Part shown: in pieces, positions 1-9,126 of the stretch
Layout: each line of letters starts with the position of its first letter
Numbering within the stretch: the stretch's first letter is position 1
Translations under genes and position numbers: made by a program
Notes under the pieces: generated by a model
Databases searched by the model: none
What the model was told of the DNA's origin: nothing
Seen by the model: the letters and a program-made list of their open reading frames with translations, nothing else
Assembly: GCA_020881835.1 (NCBI GenBank)
Contig: CP052876.1
Location: 434,001-498,000 of the forward strand
DNA from: Kineosporiaceae bacterium SCSIO 59966
GTDB lineage: Bacteria; Actinomycetota; Actinomycetes; Actinomycetales; SCSIO-59966
DNA: 64,000 bases
Direction: 5' to 3'

Positions 1-174
1 GACCTGCACACCACCTCCGACCAGCTGGCCAGGGCCGCTGCCACCGGGGACCTGACCGACGTGCACGACTACACGATCGCGAGCACCCAGGCCGCGGTGG
101 CCACCGAGCTGACCGTCGCCGTCCGTAACCGCGCGGTGGAGGCGTTCACCGAGATCATGCGGATGCAGATCTGA
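1..174 (+). CDS. fliE: Flagellar hook-basal body protein FliE, 3' end only
   Basis: The window opens inside an open frame that codes for 57 residues and ends at TGA 172-174. The visible tail ([20 protein letters not shown], then [17 protein letters not shown]) has the typical FliE C-terminus: a helix ending in an aliphatic/Met-rich EIMRMQI. In the family FliE links the MS-ring to the rod. The stop overlaps the fliF start by one base (TGATG), so the two are translationally coupled, and fliE-fliF-fliG is the classical gene order. The N-terminal half lies outside the window. Confidence 0.88.
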   Translation, partial: DLHTTSDQLARAAATGDLTDVHDYTIASTQAAVATELTVAVRNRAVEAFTEIMRMQI

Positions 175-1778
175 TGCCGGGGCAGCTGTCCGCGACTGCC
201 CGCCGGTTCCGTGAGATGTTCGCGGACTTCACGACCGGCCAGAAGGCCGTCACCGTGGTCGCGGTTCTCGCGGTACTCCTCGGCGGCGTCCTGTTCGCCA
301 CCTGGGCGGCCAAGCCGACGATGGTGCCGCTCTACTCGGGGATGGAGTCCGCCGACGCCGCCGCCGTCGTCGAGGAGCTCAGTGCCGCCGGCACACCGTA
401 CGAGCTGGCGGACGGCGGTCGCACCGTGCTCGTCCCCCAGGCCGACGTGCAGCAGCTTCGGCTGGACATGAGCGCGGCCGGGCTGCCGCAGCAGGCGCCG
501 ACCGGCTACGCCCTGCTCGACGAGCAGGGCGTCACGACGAGCGAGTTCCGTCAGCGCGTCGACTTCCAGCGCGCGCTGGAGGGTGAGCTCGCGGCGACGA
601 TCTCCACCATCGACTCCGTGCAGGCCGCCTCGGTGCACCTGGTGATGCCCGAGGAGCCCCTGTTCCAGGACGACGTCCGGCAGGCCTCCGCCTCGGTGCT
701 CCTCACCCCTGCGCCGGGCAAGACCCTCGACTCCGGTCAGGTCCGTGCCATCGTCCACCTGGTCTCCTCCAGCGTCGAGGGCCTCGACCCCACCGCCGTC
801 ACCGTCGCCGACAGCGCCGGGAACGTCCTCAACGAGCCCGGGCAGGACGGCGCGGCGGCCGCTGCGCAGGACGCGCGGTCCGAGCAGACCCGCGCCTTCG
901 AGCAGCAGCTTGCCGACTCGGCGCAGGACATGCTGGACAAGGTGCTCGGCCCCGGCGGTTCCGTCGTGCGCGTCAACGCGGTTCTCGACTACGACGAGCG
1001 CACCACGGTCACGGAGTCGTTCGAGACCGACCCGGAGGCGCCGGCCGTCAGCGAGAGCATCTCCGTGGAGAACTACACCGGAACCGGCGTCCCCGTCGGT
1101 GGGGTGCTCGGACCAGAGAACGTGGAGCTGCCCGAGGGCGGCGGCGACAGCGAGTACGGCAAGGAGCAGACCGAGCGAACGTACGCGGTGGGCAAGACCA
1201 CCGAGGAGGTCACGGCCGCCCCCGGCACGGTGGAGCGTCTGTCGGTGGCCGTCGTGCTCGACCAGGCCGCCGCCGGCACCGTCCAGACGGCCGAGGTGCA
1301 GGAGCTCGTCGCGGCGGCGGTCGGGCTCGACGCCGGCCGCGGCGACGTCATCACCATCGACGAGATGGCCTTCGACACCAGCGCGGCGGACGCCGCGCAG
1401 GAGGCCGCTGCCGCTGCCGCCGCTGCCGCTGAGCGCGAGCAGATGATGTCGATGATCCGCACCGGGGTGATCCTGGTCGTCGTCGGCGCTCTGGTCGCGG
1501 TCGCACTGCGCTCGCTGCGCCGCCGGGAGCGCACACCGGTACCGATCCCCCTGTACCCGTTGCGGATCGAGGAGCAGCAGCGTGCCGAGCAGCTCACCGG
1601 GGCCGACGAGCGCGGCGCCCTGACCGCGGCCGACCAGCCGGCCCAGGTCCCGCGGCAGCTCCAGCCCGAGGAGGCCCGGCGCCTCGCCGTCCAGACCGAG
1701 ATCAACGATCTCGTCGAGCGGCAGCCCGACGAGGTGGCCCAGCTGCTGCGCGGCTGGCTCGCGGACCGGAGGGGCTGA
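174..1778 (+). CDS. fliF: Flagellar MS-ring protein FliF
   Basis: Codes for 534 residues. FliF forms the membrane-embedded MS-ring that carries the C-ring and houses the export gate. Residues about 24-45 are a hydrophobic segment (TVVAVLAVLLGGVLFATWAA). A YscJ/FliF ring-building region follows (for example YALLDEQGVTTSEFRQRVDF). A second membrane segment lies near 430-448, after an unusual Ala-rich stretch (about 402-420). The acidic C-tail (LVERQPDEVAQLLRGWL) is the expected FliG-binding helix. Length is near the family norm of about 550. The ATG overlaps the fliE stop, and fliG starts 3 bases after the fliF stop. Confidence 0.96.
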   Translation: MPGQLSATARRFREMFADFTTGQKAVTVVAVLAVLLGGVLFATWAAKPTMVPLYSGMESADAAAVVEELSAAGTPYELADGGRTVLVPQADVQQLRLDMSAAGLPQQAPTGYALLDEQGVTTSEFRQRVDFQRALEGELAATISTIDSVQAASVHLVMPEEPLFQDDVRQASASVLLTPAPGKTLDSGQVRAIVHLVSSSVEGLDPTAVTVADSAGNVLNEPGQDGAAAAAQDARSEQTRAFEQQLADSAQDMLDKVLGPGGSVVRVNAVLDYDERTTVTESFETDPEAPAVSESISVENYTGTGVPVGGVLGPENVELPEGGGDSEYGKEQTERTYAVGKTTEEVTAAPGTVERLSVAVVLDQAAAGTVQTAEVQELVAAAVGLDAGRGDVITIDEMAFDTSAADAAQEAAAAAAAAAEREQMMSMIRTGVILVVVGALVAVALRSLRRRERTPVPIPLYPLRIEEQQRAEQLTGADERGALTAADQPAQVPRQLQPEEARRLAVQTEINDLVERQPDEVAQLLRGWLADRRG

Positions 1779-1781
1779 CCG

Positions 1782-2825
1782 GTGGCCGTCACCACGTCCG
1801 ACGTCGTCGTCGACCCGGCGGCGCAGGAGCTCAGCGGAGTCCAGAAGGCCGCCGTGCTCATCCTGCACCTCGGCACGGAGCACTCGGCCAAGGTGCTGCG
1901 GTCCATGCGGGACAGCGAGGTCGAGCTGGTGATGGGTGAGATCGCCCGCCTCGGCTCGGTGAGCAGCGACACCGTCGACTCGGTCCTCACCGAGTTCCAG
2001 GAGCTGGCCCAGGCCCGCCGCTACTACAGCCGCGGGGGCATCGAGTTCGCCCGCGAGGTGCTCCAGGAGAGCCTCGGTGCGGAGCGCGCCGGGCAGATCC
2101 TCGAGCGCCTGCAGAGCTCGCTCGTCGAGATGCCCTTCCAGTTCCTCCGCCGTGCCGACCCCCAGCAGGTGCTGTCGTTTCTCCAGGACGAGCACCCACA
2201 GACGATCACGCTCGTGCTCGCGCACATGCCGGCGGGCCCCGCCGCAGCCGTGCTCTCCGCGCTGCCGGAGGACCTGCAGGCGGACGTCGCCCACCGGCTC
2301 GCGCTGATGGACCGCACCTCACCGGAGGTGGTCCGGCAGGTCGAGACCGTGCTGGAACGCAAGCTCTCGTCCGTGCTGCAGTCCGCGGACTACGCCCAGC
2401 CGGGTGGCCTGCAACCGCTGGTCGACATCATCAACCACTCCGACCGCGGCACCGAGCGGCTCATCCTGGACGGCCTCGAGCGGCGCGACCCGGCCCTCGC
2501 CGAGGAGGTCCGCAGCCACATGTTCGTCTTCGAGGACATCGTCAACCTCGACGACCGGTCCGTGCAGGTCGTGCTCCGCCAGGTCGACACCAAGGACCTC
2601 GCGACCGCGCTCAAGGGCGTGCGCGCCGACGTCCGGGACAAGGTCATGAGAAACCTCTCGCAGCGGGCCGCCACCAACCTCACGGAGGAGATCGAGCTGC
2701 TCGGCCCGGTCCGGCTGCGCGCCGTCGAGGAGGCCCAGGGCCAGATCGTGCAGGCGATCCGGGCGCTCGAGGAGGCCGGCCAGATCACCGTGAGCCGTGG
2801 GGAGCGCGATGAGTTCGTCGTCTGA
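1782..2825 (+). CDS. fliG: Flagellar motor switch protein FliG
   Basis: 347 residues, GTG start at 1782. FliG is the rotor protein of the C-ring; it binds FliF through its N-terminus and receives torque from MotA through its C-terminus. The middle domain has the diagnostic EHPQTITLVLAHM near residue 136. The C-terminal torque helix is readable near residues 245-280 (HMFVFEDIVNLDDRSVQVVL, RQVDTKDLATALKG) with the usual alternating charges. The 3' end overlaps fliH by about 17 bases if fliH starts at 2809. Confidence 0.97.
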   Translation: MAVTTSDVVVDPAAQELSGVQKAAVLILHLGTEHSAKVLRSMRDSEVELVMGEIARLGSVSSDTVDSVLTEFQELAQARRYYSRGGIEFAREVLQESLGAERAGQILERLQSSLVEMPFQFLRRADPQQVLSFLQDEHPQTITLVLAHMPAGPAAAVLSALPEDLQADVAHRLALMDRTSPEVVRQVETVLERKLSSVLQSADYAQPGGLQPLVDIINHSDRGTERLILDGLERRDPALAEEVRSHMFVFEDIVNLDDRSVQVVLRQVDTKDLATALKGVRADVRDKVMRNLSQRAATNLTEEIELLGPVRLRAVEEAQGQIVQAIRALEEAGQITVSRGERDEFVV

Positions 2826-3528
2826 GGTGCTGCTGACAAGTACGCCGCTGCGCGGCGAACGGGCCCGCGAGTGCCGGCCGGCCCGCTTCGACGTCGACCT
2901 GCGCACCAGTCCCTACGCCGGACGCCGGGCCGACCCCCGGCTGAACGACCCGGTGCTTGCCGAGGTCGTCGACCGGGCGGCCCGGCAGGCCGCCGAGGAG
3001 GGACGCGCCGCCGGGTACGTCGCCGGCTACGAGGAGGGCCGCCGGGTCGCCGCAGCGGAGGCCGCCGCTGCGGCCGACGAGGCGGAGCGTCGCAGACAGG
3101 CGGTCGAGGCCGGGCGACGCGCGTCGTCGGCCCGCGCGGTCGCCGCTCTGGAGGAGGCCGCCCGGGACCTGCTGGCGCGGGAGGCCGTGGCTCTCATCGA
3201 GGTCCAGGACGCGCTGGCCCGCGCGGCCGTCGACCTCGCCGAGATGCTCCTGGGCGCTGAGCTCGCCCTGGCCAGCTCACCCGGCACGGAGGCCATCGCG
3301 CGCGCCCTGGCGCTGCTGCCCGGCACGGCCGAGGTCGTCGTCCGGATGAACCCGGCGGACGTCGCGGCCCTGGGTGACCTCTCCCTGCTGGCACCCGAGC
3401 GCACCGTCCAGATCGTCCCCGACGACACGGTCGCAGTCGGCGACTGCCTCGCGGACTCCGCCGGCCGGCACGTCGACGCGCGCCTCGGCCCCGCGCTCGA
3501 GCGGGTCCGGGAGGTGCTCGGCGGATGA
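2809..3528 (+). CDS. fliH: Flagellar export regulator FliH-like protein
   Basis: 239 residues from the ATG at 2809. I prefer this to the in-frame GTG at 2797 because GGGGAG at 2798-2803 makes a good ribosome binding site for the ATG. FliH is the stator-like partner of the FliI export ATPase. The sequence has a central Ala/Glu/Arg-rich helical region (about residues 50-150, e.g. AAARQAAEEGRAAGYVAGY) with the GxxxG-like spacing seen in FliH, then a globular C-terminal part ending LGPALERVREVLGG. Sequence conservation in this family is low, so the call rests on position between fliG and fliI plus this architecture. Confidence 0.85.
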   Translation: MSSSSEVLLTSTPLRGERARECRPARFDVDLRTSPYAGRRADPRLNDPVLAEVVDRAARQAAEEGRAAGYVAGYEEGRRVAAAEAAAAADEAERRRQAVEAGRRASSARAVAALEEAARDLLAREAVALIEVQDALARAAVDLAEMLLGAELALASSPGTEAIARALALLPGTAEVVVRMNPADVAALGDLSLLAPERTVQIVPDDTVAVGDCLADSAGRHVDARLGPALERVREVLGG

Positions 3529-4853
3529 GCGTCGCCGCACTGCTCGCCGACCGGGTCGCCGCGGCTGCCGGTGCCGCCCGGCCGCGCGTGACCGGCCGGG
3601 TCCGCCAGCTGCTCGGCAGCACCGTCGAGGTGGAGGGCGTCGAGGCCGCGATCGGCGACGCCGTGCACATCGAGCGCGGCGACCACGACCTGGTGCCCGC
3701 CGAGGTCGTCGCCGTCCGCGCCGACACCCTCGTCTGCCAGCCCCTCGGAGACCTCACCGGGGTTCGGGCCGGCGCCCCCGTGGAGGCCGACTCGGCCCCG
3801 CTGACCGTCCCGGTGGGCCCTGCCCTGCTCGGCCGGGTGCTCGACGGCCTCGGCCGGCCGCTGGACGGCGCGCTGCCGCCCGACCTTGAACGCGTCACCG
3901 TGCACGGCGTCCCGCCGCACCCGCTGCGACGCCAGCGGGTGACCACCCCCCTGCCGCTCGGGGTCCGGGCCCTCGACACCCTGGTGCCCTTCGGGCGCGG
4001 GCAGCGCACCGGCATCTTCGCCGGTTCCGGGGTGGGCAAGTCGACCCTGTTGTCGATGATCGCCCGGGGGAGTGCCGCGGACGTCGTCGTGCTCGCCCTG
4101 GTCGGCGAGCGTGGCCGGGAGGTGCGCGAGTTCATCGAGGACGACCTCGGCCCCGACGGCCTGGCCCGCGCGGTCGTCGTCGTGGCGACCGCGGAGGAGC
4201 CGCCACTCGTCCGGATGCGCGCGGCCCTCACCGCCACCCGGATCGCGGAGTGGTTCCGGGACGCCGGTCGCGACGTCCTGCTGATGATGGACAGCCTGAC
4301 CCGGGTGGCGATGGCCGCCCGCGAGATCGGCCTGGCCGCCGGCGAGCCGCCGACCACCCGCGGCTACCCGCCGTCCGTGTTCACCCTGCTGCCCAGGCTG
4401 CTCGAGCGTGCCGGTGCCGGCGAGACCGGCAGCATCAGCGCCCTGTACACCGTCCTCGTCGAAGGCGACGACCTCAACGACCCGATCGGCGACGCCGCCC
4501 GGTCGCTGCTCGACGGGCACGTCGTGCTGTCCCGCCGACTGGCGACGTCCGGGCACTACCCGAGCATCGACGTGCTGGAGTCGGTCAGCCGCTTGGACCG
4601 GGTGCTCACCACGCCGGAGCAGCGGGCCGCGGCGACCGAGCTGCGCGGACTGCTCGCCGCCGAGCGCGACGCCCGCGACCTCGTCGAGATCGGCGCCTAC
4701 GCGGCCGGCAGCAACCCGACCGTCGACCGCGCCCTGCAGCTCAAGTCCGCGGCGAACGCCTTCCTGCAGCAGGCCACCGACGAGACGGTGCCGGTTGACC
4801 AGAGCTGGGCGGCGCTGCGGGCGCTGCTCGCCCGTCCTGGGGACGGCTCGTGA
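3525..4853 (+). CDS. fliI: Flagellum-specific export ATPase FliI
   Basis: 442 residues, ATG overlapping the fliH stop by 4 bases (ATGA). It is the F1-beta-like ATPase of the type III flagellar export apparatus. It has an N-terminal beta-barrel (about 20-90), a Walker A loop GSGVGKST (about 167-174), catalytic EERGREV-type motif here as GERGREVREF, Walker B VLLMMDS (about 250-256), and the signature SITRVA-like DSLTRVAMAAREIGLAAGEP. Downstream RGYPPSVFTLLPRLLERAG is diagnostic of FliI/YscN rather than F1 or Rho. The C-terminus overlaps fliJ by 4 bases. Confidence 0.97.
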   Translation: MSVAALLADRVAAAAGAARPRVTGRVRQLLGSTVEVEGVEAAIGDAVHIERGDHDLVPAEVVAVRADTLVCQPLGDLTGVRAGAPVEADSAPLTVPVGPALLGRVLDGLGRPLDGALPPDLERVTVHGVPPHPLRRQRVTTPLPLGVRALDTLVPFGRGQRTGIFAGSGVGKSTLLSMIARGSAADVVVLALVGERGREVREFIEDDLGPDGLARAVVVVATAEEPPLVRMRAALTATRIAEWFRDAGRDVLLMMDSLTRVAMAAREIGLAAGEPPTTRGYPPSVFTLLPRLLERAGAGETGSISALYTVLVEGDDLNDPIGDAARSLLDGHVVLSRRLATSGHYPSIDVLESVSRLDRVLTTPEQRAAATELRGLLAAERDARDLVEIGAYAAGSNPTVDRALQLKSAANAFLQQATDETVPVDQSWAALRALLARPGDGS

Positions 4854-5305
4854 GCGGCCGGCTCGACGGCGTCCTGCGAGTGCGCCGGATCCAGCGTGAC
4901 ACCGCCCGGGCCGCCGCCCTGGCCGCCTCCGCCGGCGTCCAGCAGGCCCGGGCAGCCGCGCGGGACGCTGCCGCCCGGCTCGCCGACGGGGACCCAGGCG
5001 CAGAGCTCAGCGCCGGTGAGCTGGTCGCCGTGCACGACCTCGGCCTGCGCCGCGCCCTCGCCATCACCGAGGCCAGCGCGATCCTGCGTGGAGCCGAGGA
5101 GGATCTCGCCGCCCGCCGCGCCGACGTGCTGGACGCCGACCGCCGGGTGTCGGCGGTCGAGCGGTGGGACGAGCGGCGCCGCGCCGCGGCCGCGGCCGAG
5201 CTGCTGAAGGCGGAGCAGCGCGCGAACGACGAACGAGCAGGGGCCCGGCACCAGCAGCGGTCCACCGCCCCCGCTCCAGCACCGTCCCCCAGGAGGCCTC
5301 GGTGA
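4850..5305 (+). CDS. fliJ: FliJ-like flagellar export chaperone/central stalk
   Basis: 151 residues, GTG start overlapping the fliI stop (GTGA). The protein is almost entirely Ala/Arg/Glu-rich helix with heptad character (e.g. [20 protein letters not shown], then [20 protein letters not shown]). This is expected of FliJ, the gamma-subunit-like coiled coil that sits in the FliI hexamer. FliJ sequences diverge rapidly, so assignment depends on position directly after fliI, length and helical character. The last about 20 residues are Pro/Ala/Arg-rich and probably disordered. Confidence 0.75.
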   Translation: MSGRLDGVLRVRRIQRDTARAAALAASAGVQQARAAARDAAARLADGDPGAELSAGELVAVHDLGLRRALAITEASAILRGAEEDLAARRADVLDADRRVSAVERWDERRRAAAAAELLKAEQRANDERAGARHQQRSTAPAPAPSPRRPR

Positions 5306-6387
5306 CCGGGCTCGCCACCATCCACGGTCGGATCGCCGAGATCCAGGGCCGCTTCGCCGCCATGGTTCCCGCGGTGCCGCAGGCCCGGTCCGGGGACGCG
5401 TCCCCGGCCGCGCCGCCGGTCGGGCAGCTCGACTTCAGGGCCGCCTTCCAGTCCGCGCTCGCAGCCACCGGGGGCGCTCCGCCCGGGCCGCAGTTCCGGC
5501 CGTGGAGCCCCTCGACGGCAGGGGCGACCGCCGGGTTGACGTCGTCGCCGTCGTGGTCGGGGTCCTCGGCGCAGCCGTGGGGCGTCACCGGCGACGACGT
5601 GGTGGCCGCCGCCCGCAAGTACCTCGGTGTGCCGTACCTGTGGGGCGGCACCGATCCGGCCCAGGGTCTGGACTGCTCCGGTCTCGTCGAGCGTACCTAC
5701 GCCGACCTGGGTGTCGACCTCCCCCGGGTGAGCCGGGACCAGGCGAGAGCCGGCACGGCAGTGCCCAGCCTCGCGCAGGCCCGTCCCGGTGACCTGGTGG
5801 CATTCAACGACCCGGTCGACCACATCGGCATCTACCTCGGCAACGGACAGATGATCGTCGCGCCGTCCAGCGGCGACGTCGTCAAGGTCCAGGACGTCTA
5901 CGAGACCCCGACCGCGATCCGCCGGGTCCTGCCGGACGGTCCTGGCCAACCGGTGCCCGCGACCGGCGGCCTGCCGGCCCCCGTCTGGGCGGGCGGCGTC
6001 CTGCCGGCGGGGACGCCGTACGCGGACCTGTTCGTCTCCGCGGGCCGCCAGCACGGTGTCGACCCGGCGCTGCTGGCAGCCGTCGCCAAGGCCGAGTCCG
6101 CGTTCAACCCGCGAGCGGTGAGCCACGCCGGCGCCCAGGGGCTGATGCAGCTCATGCCCGGCACCGCCAAGGAGCTGGGTGTCGCCGACCCGTTCGACCC
6201 GGCCCAGGCCGTCGACGGCGCTGCACGGCTCCTCGCGCAGCACCTCGGCACCTTCGGCTCGGTGGACCTGGCGCTGGCGGCCTACAACGCGGGCCCGGCA
6301 GCGGTTCGCCGGTACGGCGGGATTCCACCGTACGCGGAGACCCAGGCCTACGTCCGGAAGATCACCGACACTTTGGCGGCGCCATGA
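5302..6387 (+). CDS. Two-domain peptidoglycan hydrolase: NlpC/P60 endopeptidase plus SLT lytic transglycosylase
   Basis: 361 residues from GTG 5302, preceded by AGGAGG at 5291-5296 and overlapping the fliJ end. There is no obvious signal peptide. Residues about 1-95 are a Pro/Ser/Gly-rich leader. Residues about 98-215 are an NlpC/P60 domain ([20 protein letters not shown], catalytic Cys in DCSGLV, catalytic His in [10 protein letters not shown]). After a linker, residues about 240-355 are a soluble-lytic-transglycosylase domain ([32 protein letters not shown], then [18 protein letters not shown]) with the catalytic Glu in AESAFNP. Its position inside the flagellar operon suggests that it opens the cell wall for the rod, as FlgJ does in other bacteria, and that it may be exported by the flagellar system. 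Confidence 0.88.
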   Translation: MTGLATIHGRIAEIQGRFAAMVPAVPQARSGDASPAAPPVGQLDFRAAFQSALAATGGAPPGPQFRPWSPSTAGATAGLTSSPSWSGSSAQPWGVTGDDVVAAARKYLGVPYLWGGTDPAQGLDCSGLVERTYADLGVDLPRVSRDQARAGTAVPSLAQARPGDLVAFNDPVDHIGIYLGNGQMIVAPSSGDVVKVQDVYETPTAIRRVLPDGPGQPVPATGGLPAPVWAGGVLPAGTPYADLFVSAGRQHGVDPALLAAVAKAESAFNPRAVSHAGAQGLMQLMPGTAKELGVADPFDPAQAVDGAARLLAQHLGTFGSVDLALAAYNAGPAAVRRYGGIPPYAETQAYVRKITDTLAAP

Positions 6388-7676
6388 GCATCGGCACGGT
6401 CATCAACGCCACGGCATCCCGCAGCGGTGCGGGCACGAGGCAACCACCCGGTGCGGACGATCCCGTGACCGCCACGGCGTTCGCGGGTGTGCTGGCCGCA
6501 CTGACCTCCCCGACCGCTCCCGAGCCTCAGGCCGCTGAGCAGGGTGTCACCGGTCCGGGGGCGCCCCTCGAGGGGCCGGAGGGCGGGGAGCCGGCACCCG
6601 GGTCGCTGCCAGCCGCCGTCGCCGTCGCCGTCGTAGAGGTAGGGGTAGAGGTAGAGGCAGAGGCAGAGGCAGAGGCAGAGGCAGAGGCAGAGGTAGACGT
6701 AGACGTAGACGTAGACGCGGACGCGGACGCGCATGTAGCCGCAGACGCGGACGCTGGATCGGACCCGCTCGACCTCGCTGTCCCGGCCACGCCGCCGGCA
6801 GCCGTGCCGGTCACCGTCGCACCGTCGGCCGACGTGTCGCAGGCGGAGGCGCCCACGGTCGGTCCACCGCAGACCGGTGGACCGGGGACGAGCCCCGCTG
6901 GGACGCCGACGGCCGCCGCGGCGTCCGGCGACACGGCGGCGGGCGACGTGGAGGGCAGTGAGCATGCCGCGCAGGTCCGGTCGGAGTCCTCACGGTCCGG
7001 CGTCCGACCGGCCGGGGAGGTGCACAGTGCGCCCGCGCCGACTGCGGCCCCAGCGGGCCACGGCGCCGAGGCCTCGGCGCCGACCACGTCGCAGTCGGAG
7101 GCGGAGCGGGACGCCGAGCCGGCCGCCCCGGGCCAGTCGTCCGCACCGACCACCGCAGCTCCTGCCACGACCCGACACGCCGTCACGGCGCGAGCAGTGC
7201 CGACCCCGCTGCCGGTGCCGCCGGCGGACCTGGGCCTGCACGTCGCCGCCCTGAAAGGTGCTGACGGCGACCACGTCCTGCGCATGTCGCTGCACCCGGT
7301 CGAGCTCGGCGCGGTGCGTGTCGACGTCCGGGTGGACGGCGACCAGGTCACCGTCTCCGTCCTGGCCGCCAGCGATGCCGCGGTCGAGGCCGTCCGGCTG
7401 GCTATGCCCGAGCTGCGCGCCCAGCTGGAGACCGCGGGGCTGCTGGTCACGGACCTCGAGGTCGGCCCCGACCACGGCGAGGACGAGGAGACCGCAGGCC
7501 AGCACGCTGCCTCCGGCGAGGCCACGGACGGGCGCCCGGAAGAGCCCGACGCGGACCCGGCGGTCCCCGGCGTCCCGGGCACCGACGGGTCCGTGACGAC
7601 AGCGCCCACCGAGCACCGTCTCGCCGAACGCGGCTCTGACGGCCACCCGCGGCGATCCATCGACGTCCGGCTGTGA
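6384..7676 (+). CDS. fliK: Flagellar hook-length control protein FliK
   Basis: 430 residues, ATG overlapping the previous stop (ATGA). FliK is the secreted ruler that sets hook length and switches export specificity. Residues about 1-275 are low-complexity Ala/Pro/Glu-rich, as in FliK rulers. Within them, residues about 85-118 are an alternating V/E/A/D tract coded by a hexanucleotide repeat (see the repeat at 6637-6735). The conserved C-terminal hook-length domain lies at about 280-358 ([40 protein letters not shown]). It contains the L-x-P-x-x-LG-x-V-x-V core. An acidic tail follows. Neighbours are the hydrolase upstream and flgD downstream. Confidence 0.9.
   Translation: MSIGTVINATASRSGAGTRQPPGADDPVTATAFAGVLAALTSPTAPEPQAAEQGVTGPGAPLEGPEGGEPAPGSLPAAVAVAVVEVGVEVEAEAEAEAEAEAEVDVDVDVDADADAHVAADADAGSDPLDLAVPATPPAAVPVTVAPSADVSQAEAPTVGPPQTGGPGTSPAGTPTAAAASGDTAAGDVEGSEHAAQVRSESSRSGVRPAGEVHSAPAPTAAPAGHGAEASAPTTSQSEAERDAEPAAPGQSSAPTTAAPATTRHAVTARAVPTPLPVPPADLGLHVAALKGADGDHVLRMSLHPVELGAVRVDVRVDGDQVTVSVLAASDAAVEAVRLAMPELRAQLETAGLLVTDLEVGPDHGEDEETAGQHAASGEATDGRPEEPDADPAVPGVPGTDGSVTTAPTEHRLAERGSDGHPRRSIDVRL
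6637..6735 (+). repeat. Hexanucleotide tandem repeat tract inside fliK
   Basis: Runs of 6-base units occur in frame: GTAGAG-type units, then six consecutive GAGGCA units, then GTAGAC units, then GCGGAC units. They code for VEVEAE..., VDVDVD and DADA dipeptides in the ruler segment of FliK. Because the unit is a multiple of three, gain or loss of units would change ruler length without a frameshift. Confidence 0.9.
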
Positions 7677-7697
7677 GACCGGAGGACAGGAGATCAG

Positions 7698-8147
7698 ATG
7701 ATTGAGAGCAGCACCGCAGTCCCGGCGGCGCTCGCCGTCACGGCGGCCTCGTCCGCACCGGCAGCCCCCGCCGCCAAGCCGGACGACCTGGGCCAGGACG
7801 CATTCCTCCAGCTGCTGGTGGCCCAGCTGAGGTACCAGGACCCGCTGAACCCCGCGAGCAGCACCGAGTTCCTCGCCCAGACCGCCCAGTTCACGATGGT
7901 CGAGACGCTCGAGGAGATGGCGTCCACGAACGCCGAGCTGCTGTCGGCGAACCGGATGCTCGGCGCCAGCTCGCTGGTGGGCCGTGAGGTCACCTACTAC
8001 GACGACGCCGTCGGCGAGGTCAGCGGCACCGTCAGCGGTGCCCGGTTCGACGCCGCCGGCGCCGTCCTCACCATCGGCGACGTCCAGGTGCCGATGGCCC
8101 GCGTCACCGCTATCGGCGCTGCCACCGGCACGCCGCCCCAGGTCTGA
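7698..8147 (+). CDS. flgD: Flagellar hook capping protein FlgD
   Basis: 149 residues, ATG at 7698 preceded by GACAGGAGAT. FlgD caps the growing hook and is discarded after hook completion. The diagnostic N-terminal region is present at about residues 32-75: DAFLQLLVAQLRYQDPLNP, then SSTEFLAQTAQFTMVETLEE. The C-terminal part (VGREVTYYDDAVGEVSGTVS) is a single small beta domain. The protein is shorter than enterobacterial FlgD (about 230) and resembles the compact Gram-positive form. It is followed after 23 bases by the hook-type gene. Confidence 0.95.
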   Translation: MIESSTAVPAALAVTAASSAPAAPAAKPDDLGQDAFLQLLVAQLRYQDPLNPASSTEFLAQTAQFTMVETLEEMASTNAELLSANRMLGASSLVGREVTYYDDAVGEVSGTVSGARFDAAGAVLTIGDVQVPMARVTAIGAATGTPPQV

Positions 8148-8170
8148 GAAACCCTGACAGGAGAAGAGAG

Positions 8171-8977
8171 ATGCTGCGTTCCATGTACTCCGGAGTCTCC
8201 GGGCTCCGCGGCCACCAGACGATGATGGACGTCGTCGGCAACAACATCGCCAACGTCAACACCACCGGCTTCAAGTCGAGCTCCACGGTGTTCCAGGACG
8301 TGCTGAGCCAGACGGTTCAGGGTGCGGGTGCACCCGGCGCCGAGCTGGGCGGCACGAACCCGGCCCAGGTCGGCCTCGGCAGCCGGGTCGGCGCGATCAC
8401 CCAGAACTTCGGGCAGGGCGCCGTCCAGGTGACCAACCGCGCCGAGGACCTGGCCATCGAGGGTGACGGCTTCTTCGTCGTCCAGCTGGGCGCCGAGACC
8501 CTGTACACGCGGGCCGGCAACCTCAGCTTCGACCAGACCGGCACCCTGGTGACGCCTGGCGGTGGCCGCATCCTCGGCGTCGACGGCGCGCCGGTCGTGC
8601 GGCCGGAGACCAACGGCGCCGGCGAGGGGCTGCTCTCCTACACGATCTCGCCCGACGGCACCCTCGTCGGCGTGTTCGCCAGCGGCAACGAGGACCTGGC
8701 CCAGATCGCCCTGGTGACGTTCAACAACCCCGGTGGTCTGGAGAAGACCGGCAACTCCCTGTACCGGGCCACGGTGAACTCCGGCGCCCCCGAGCTCGGT
8801 GCGCCCGGTGAGGACGGGTACGGCACCTTGGCCAGCGGGATGCTCGAGATGAGCAACGTCGACCTGGCCCAGGAGTTCACCAACCTCATCGTCGCCCAGC
8901 GCGGCTTCCAGGCGAACTCGCGGACGATCACCACCTCGGACGAGATGCTCCAGGAGCTGGTGAACCTCAAGCGGTAG
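8171..8977 (+). CDS. flgE: Flagellar hook / hook-basal-body rod-family protein (FlgE-type, short)
   Basis: 268 residues, ATG at 8171 with AGGAGA upstream. The N-terminus carries the flagellar rod/hook motif (SGLRGHQTMMDVVGNNIANV, NTTGFKSS), and the C-terminus carries the matching domain (SNVDLAQEFTNLIVAQRGFQ, ANSRTITTSDEMLQELVNLK). The middle part (EDLAIEGDGFFVVQLG) is shared by FlgE, FlgF and FlgG. Position next to flgD and fliK argues for the hook protein FlgE. The length is that of FlgG (about 260) rather than a usual FlgE (about 390-430), so the outer D2-like insertion appears to be missing. A distal-rod identity cannot be excluded. Confidence 0.85.
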   Translation: MLRSMYSGVSGLRGHQTMMDVVGNNIANVNTTGFKSSSTVFQDVLSQTVQGAGAPGAELGGTNPAQVGLGSRVGAITQNFGQGAVQVTNRAEDLAIEGDGFFVVQLGAETLYTRAGNLSFDQTGTLVTPGGGRILGVDGAPVVRPETNGAGEGLLSYTISPDGTLVGVFASGNEDLAQIALVTFNNPGGLEKTGNSLYRATVNSGAPELGAPGEDGYGTLASGMLEMSNVDLAQEFTNLIVAQRGFQANSRTITTSDEMLQELVNLKR

Positions 8978-9126
8978 CCGGGGGAGGGGCCGGCGGGTCG
9001 CTGTGACCCGGCAACTCCTCAGATTCACGACGTCCGCGTCGATGGGGAAGAGGAGAAGCGGTGGGGCGACCCGCCGGCGGCGGTCACGGACGACCGCCGA
9101 CACGCCGTCCAGGGAGTGGAGTCGCC

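Noticed and set aside
69-2294. 741-codon open frame on the minus strand opposite fliF-fliG
   Set aside because: High-GC mirror frame; repetitive Gly/His/Leu/Arg composition and no recognisable motif, while fliF and fliG on the plus strand are complete.
5164-5301. Upstream extension of the two-domain hydrolase
   Set aside because: The in-frame extension lies inside fliJ and codes only for Arg/Ala-rich sequence; GTG 5302 is directly preceded by AGGAGG.
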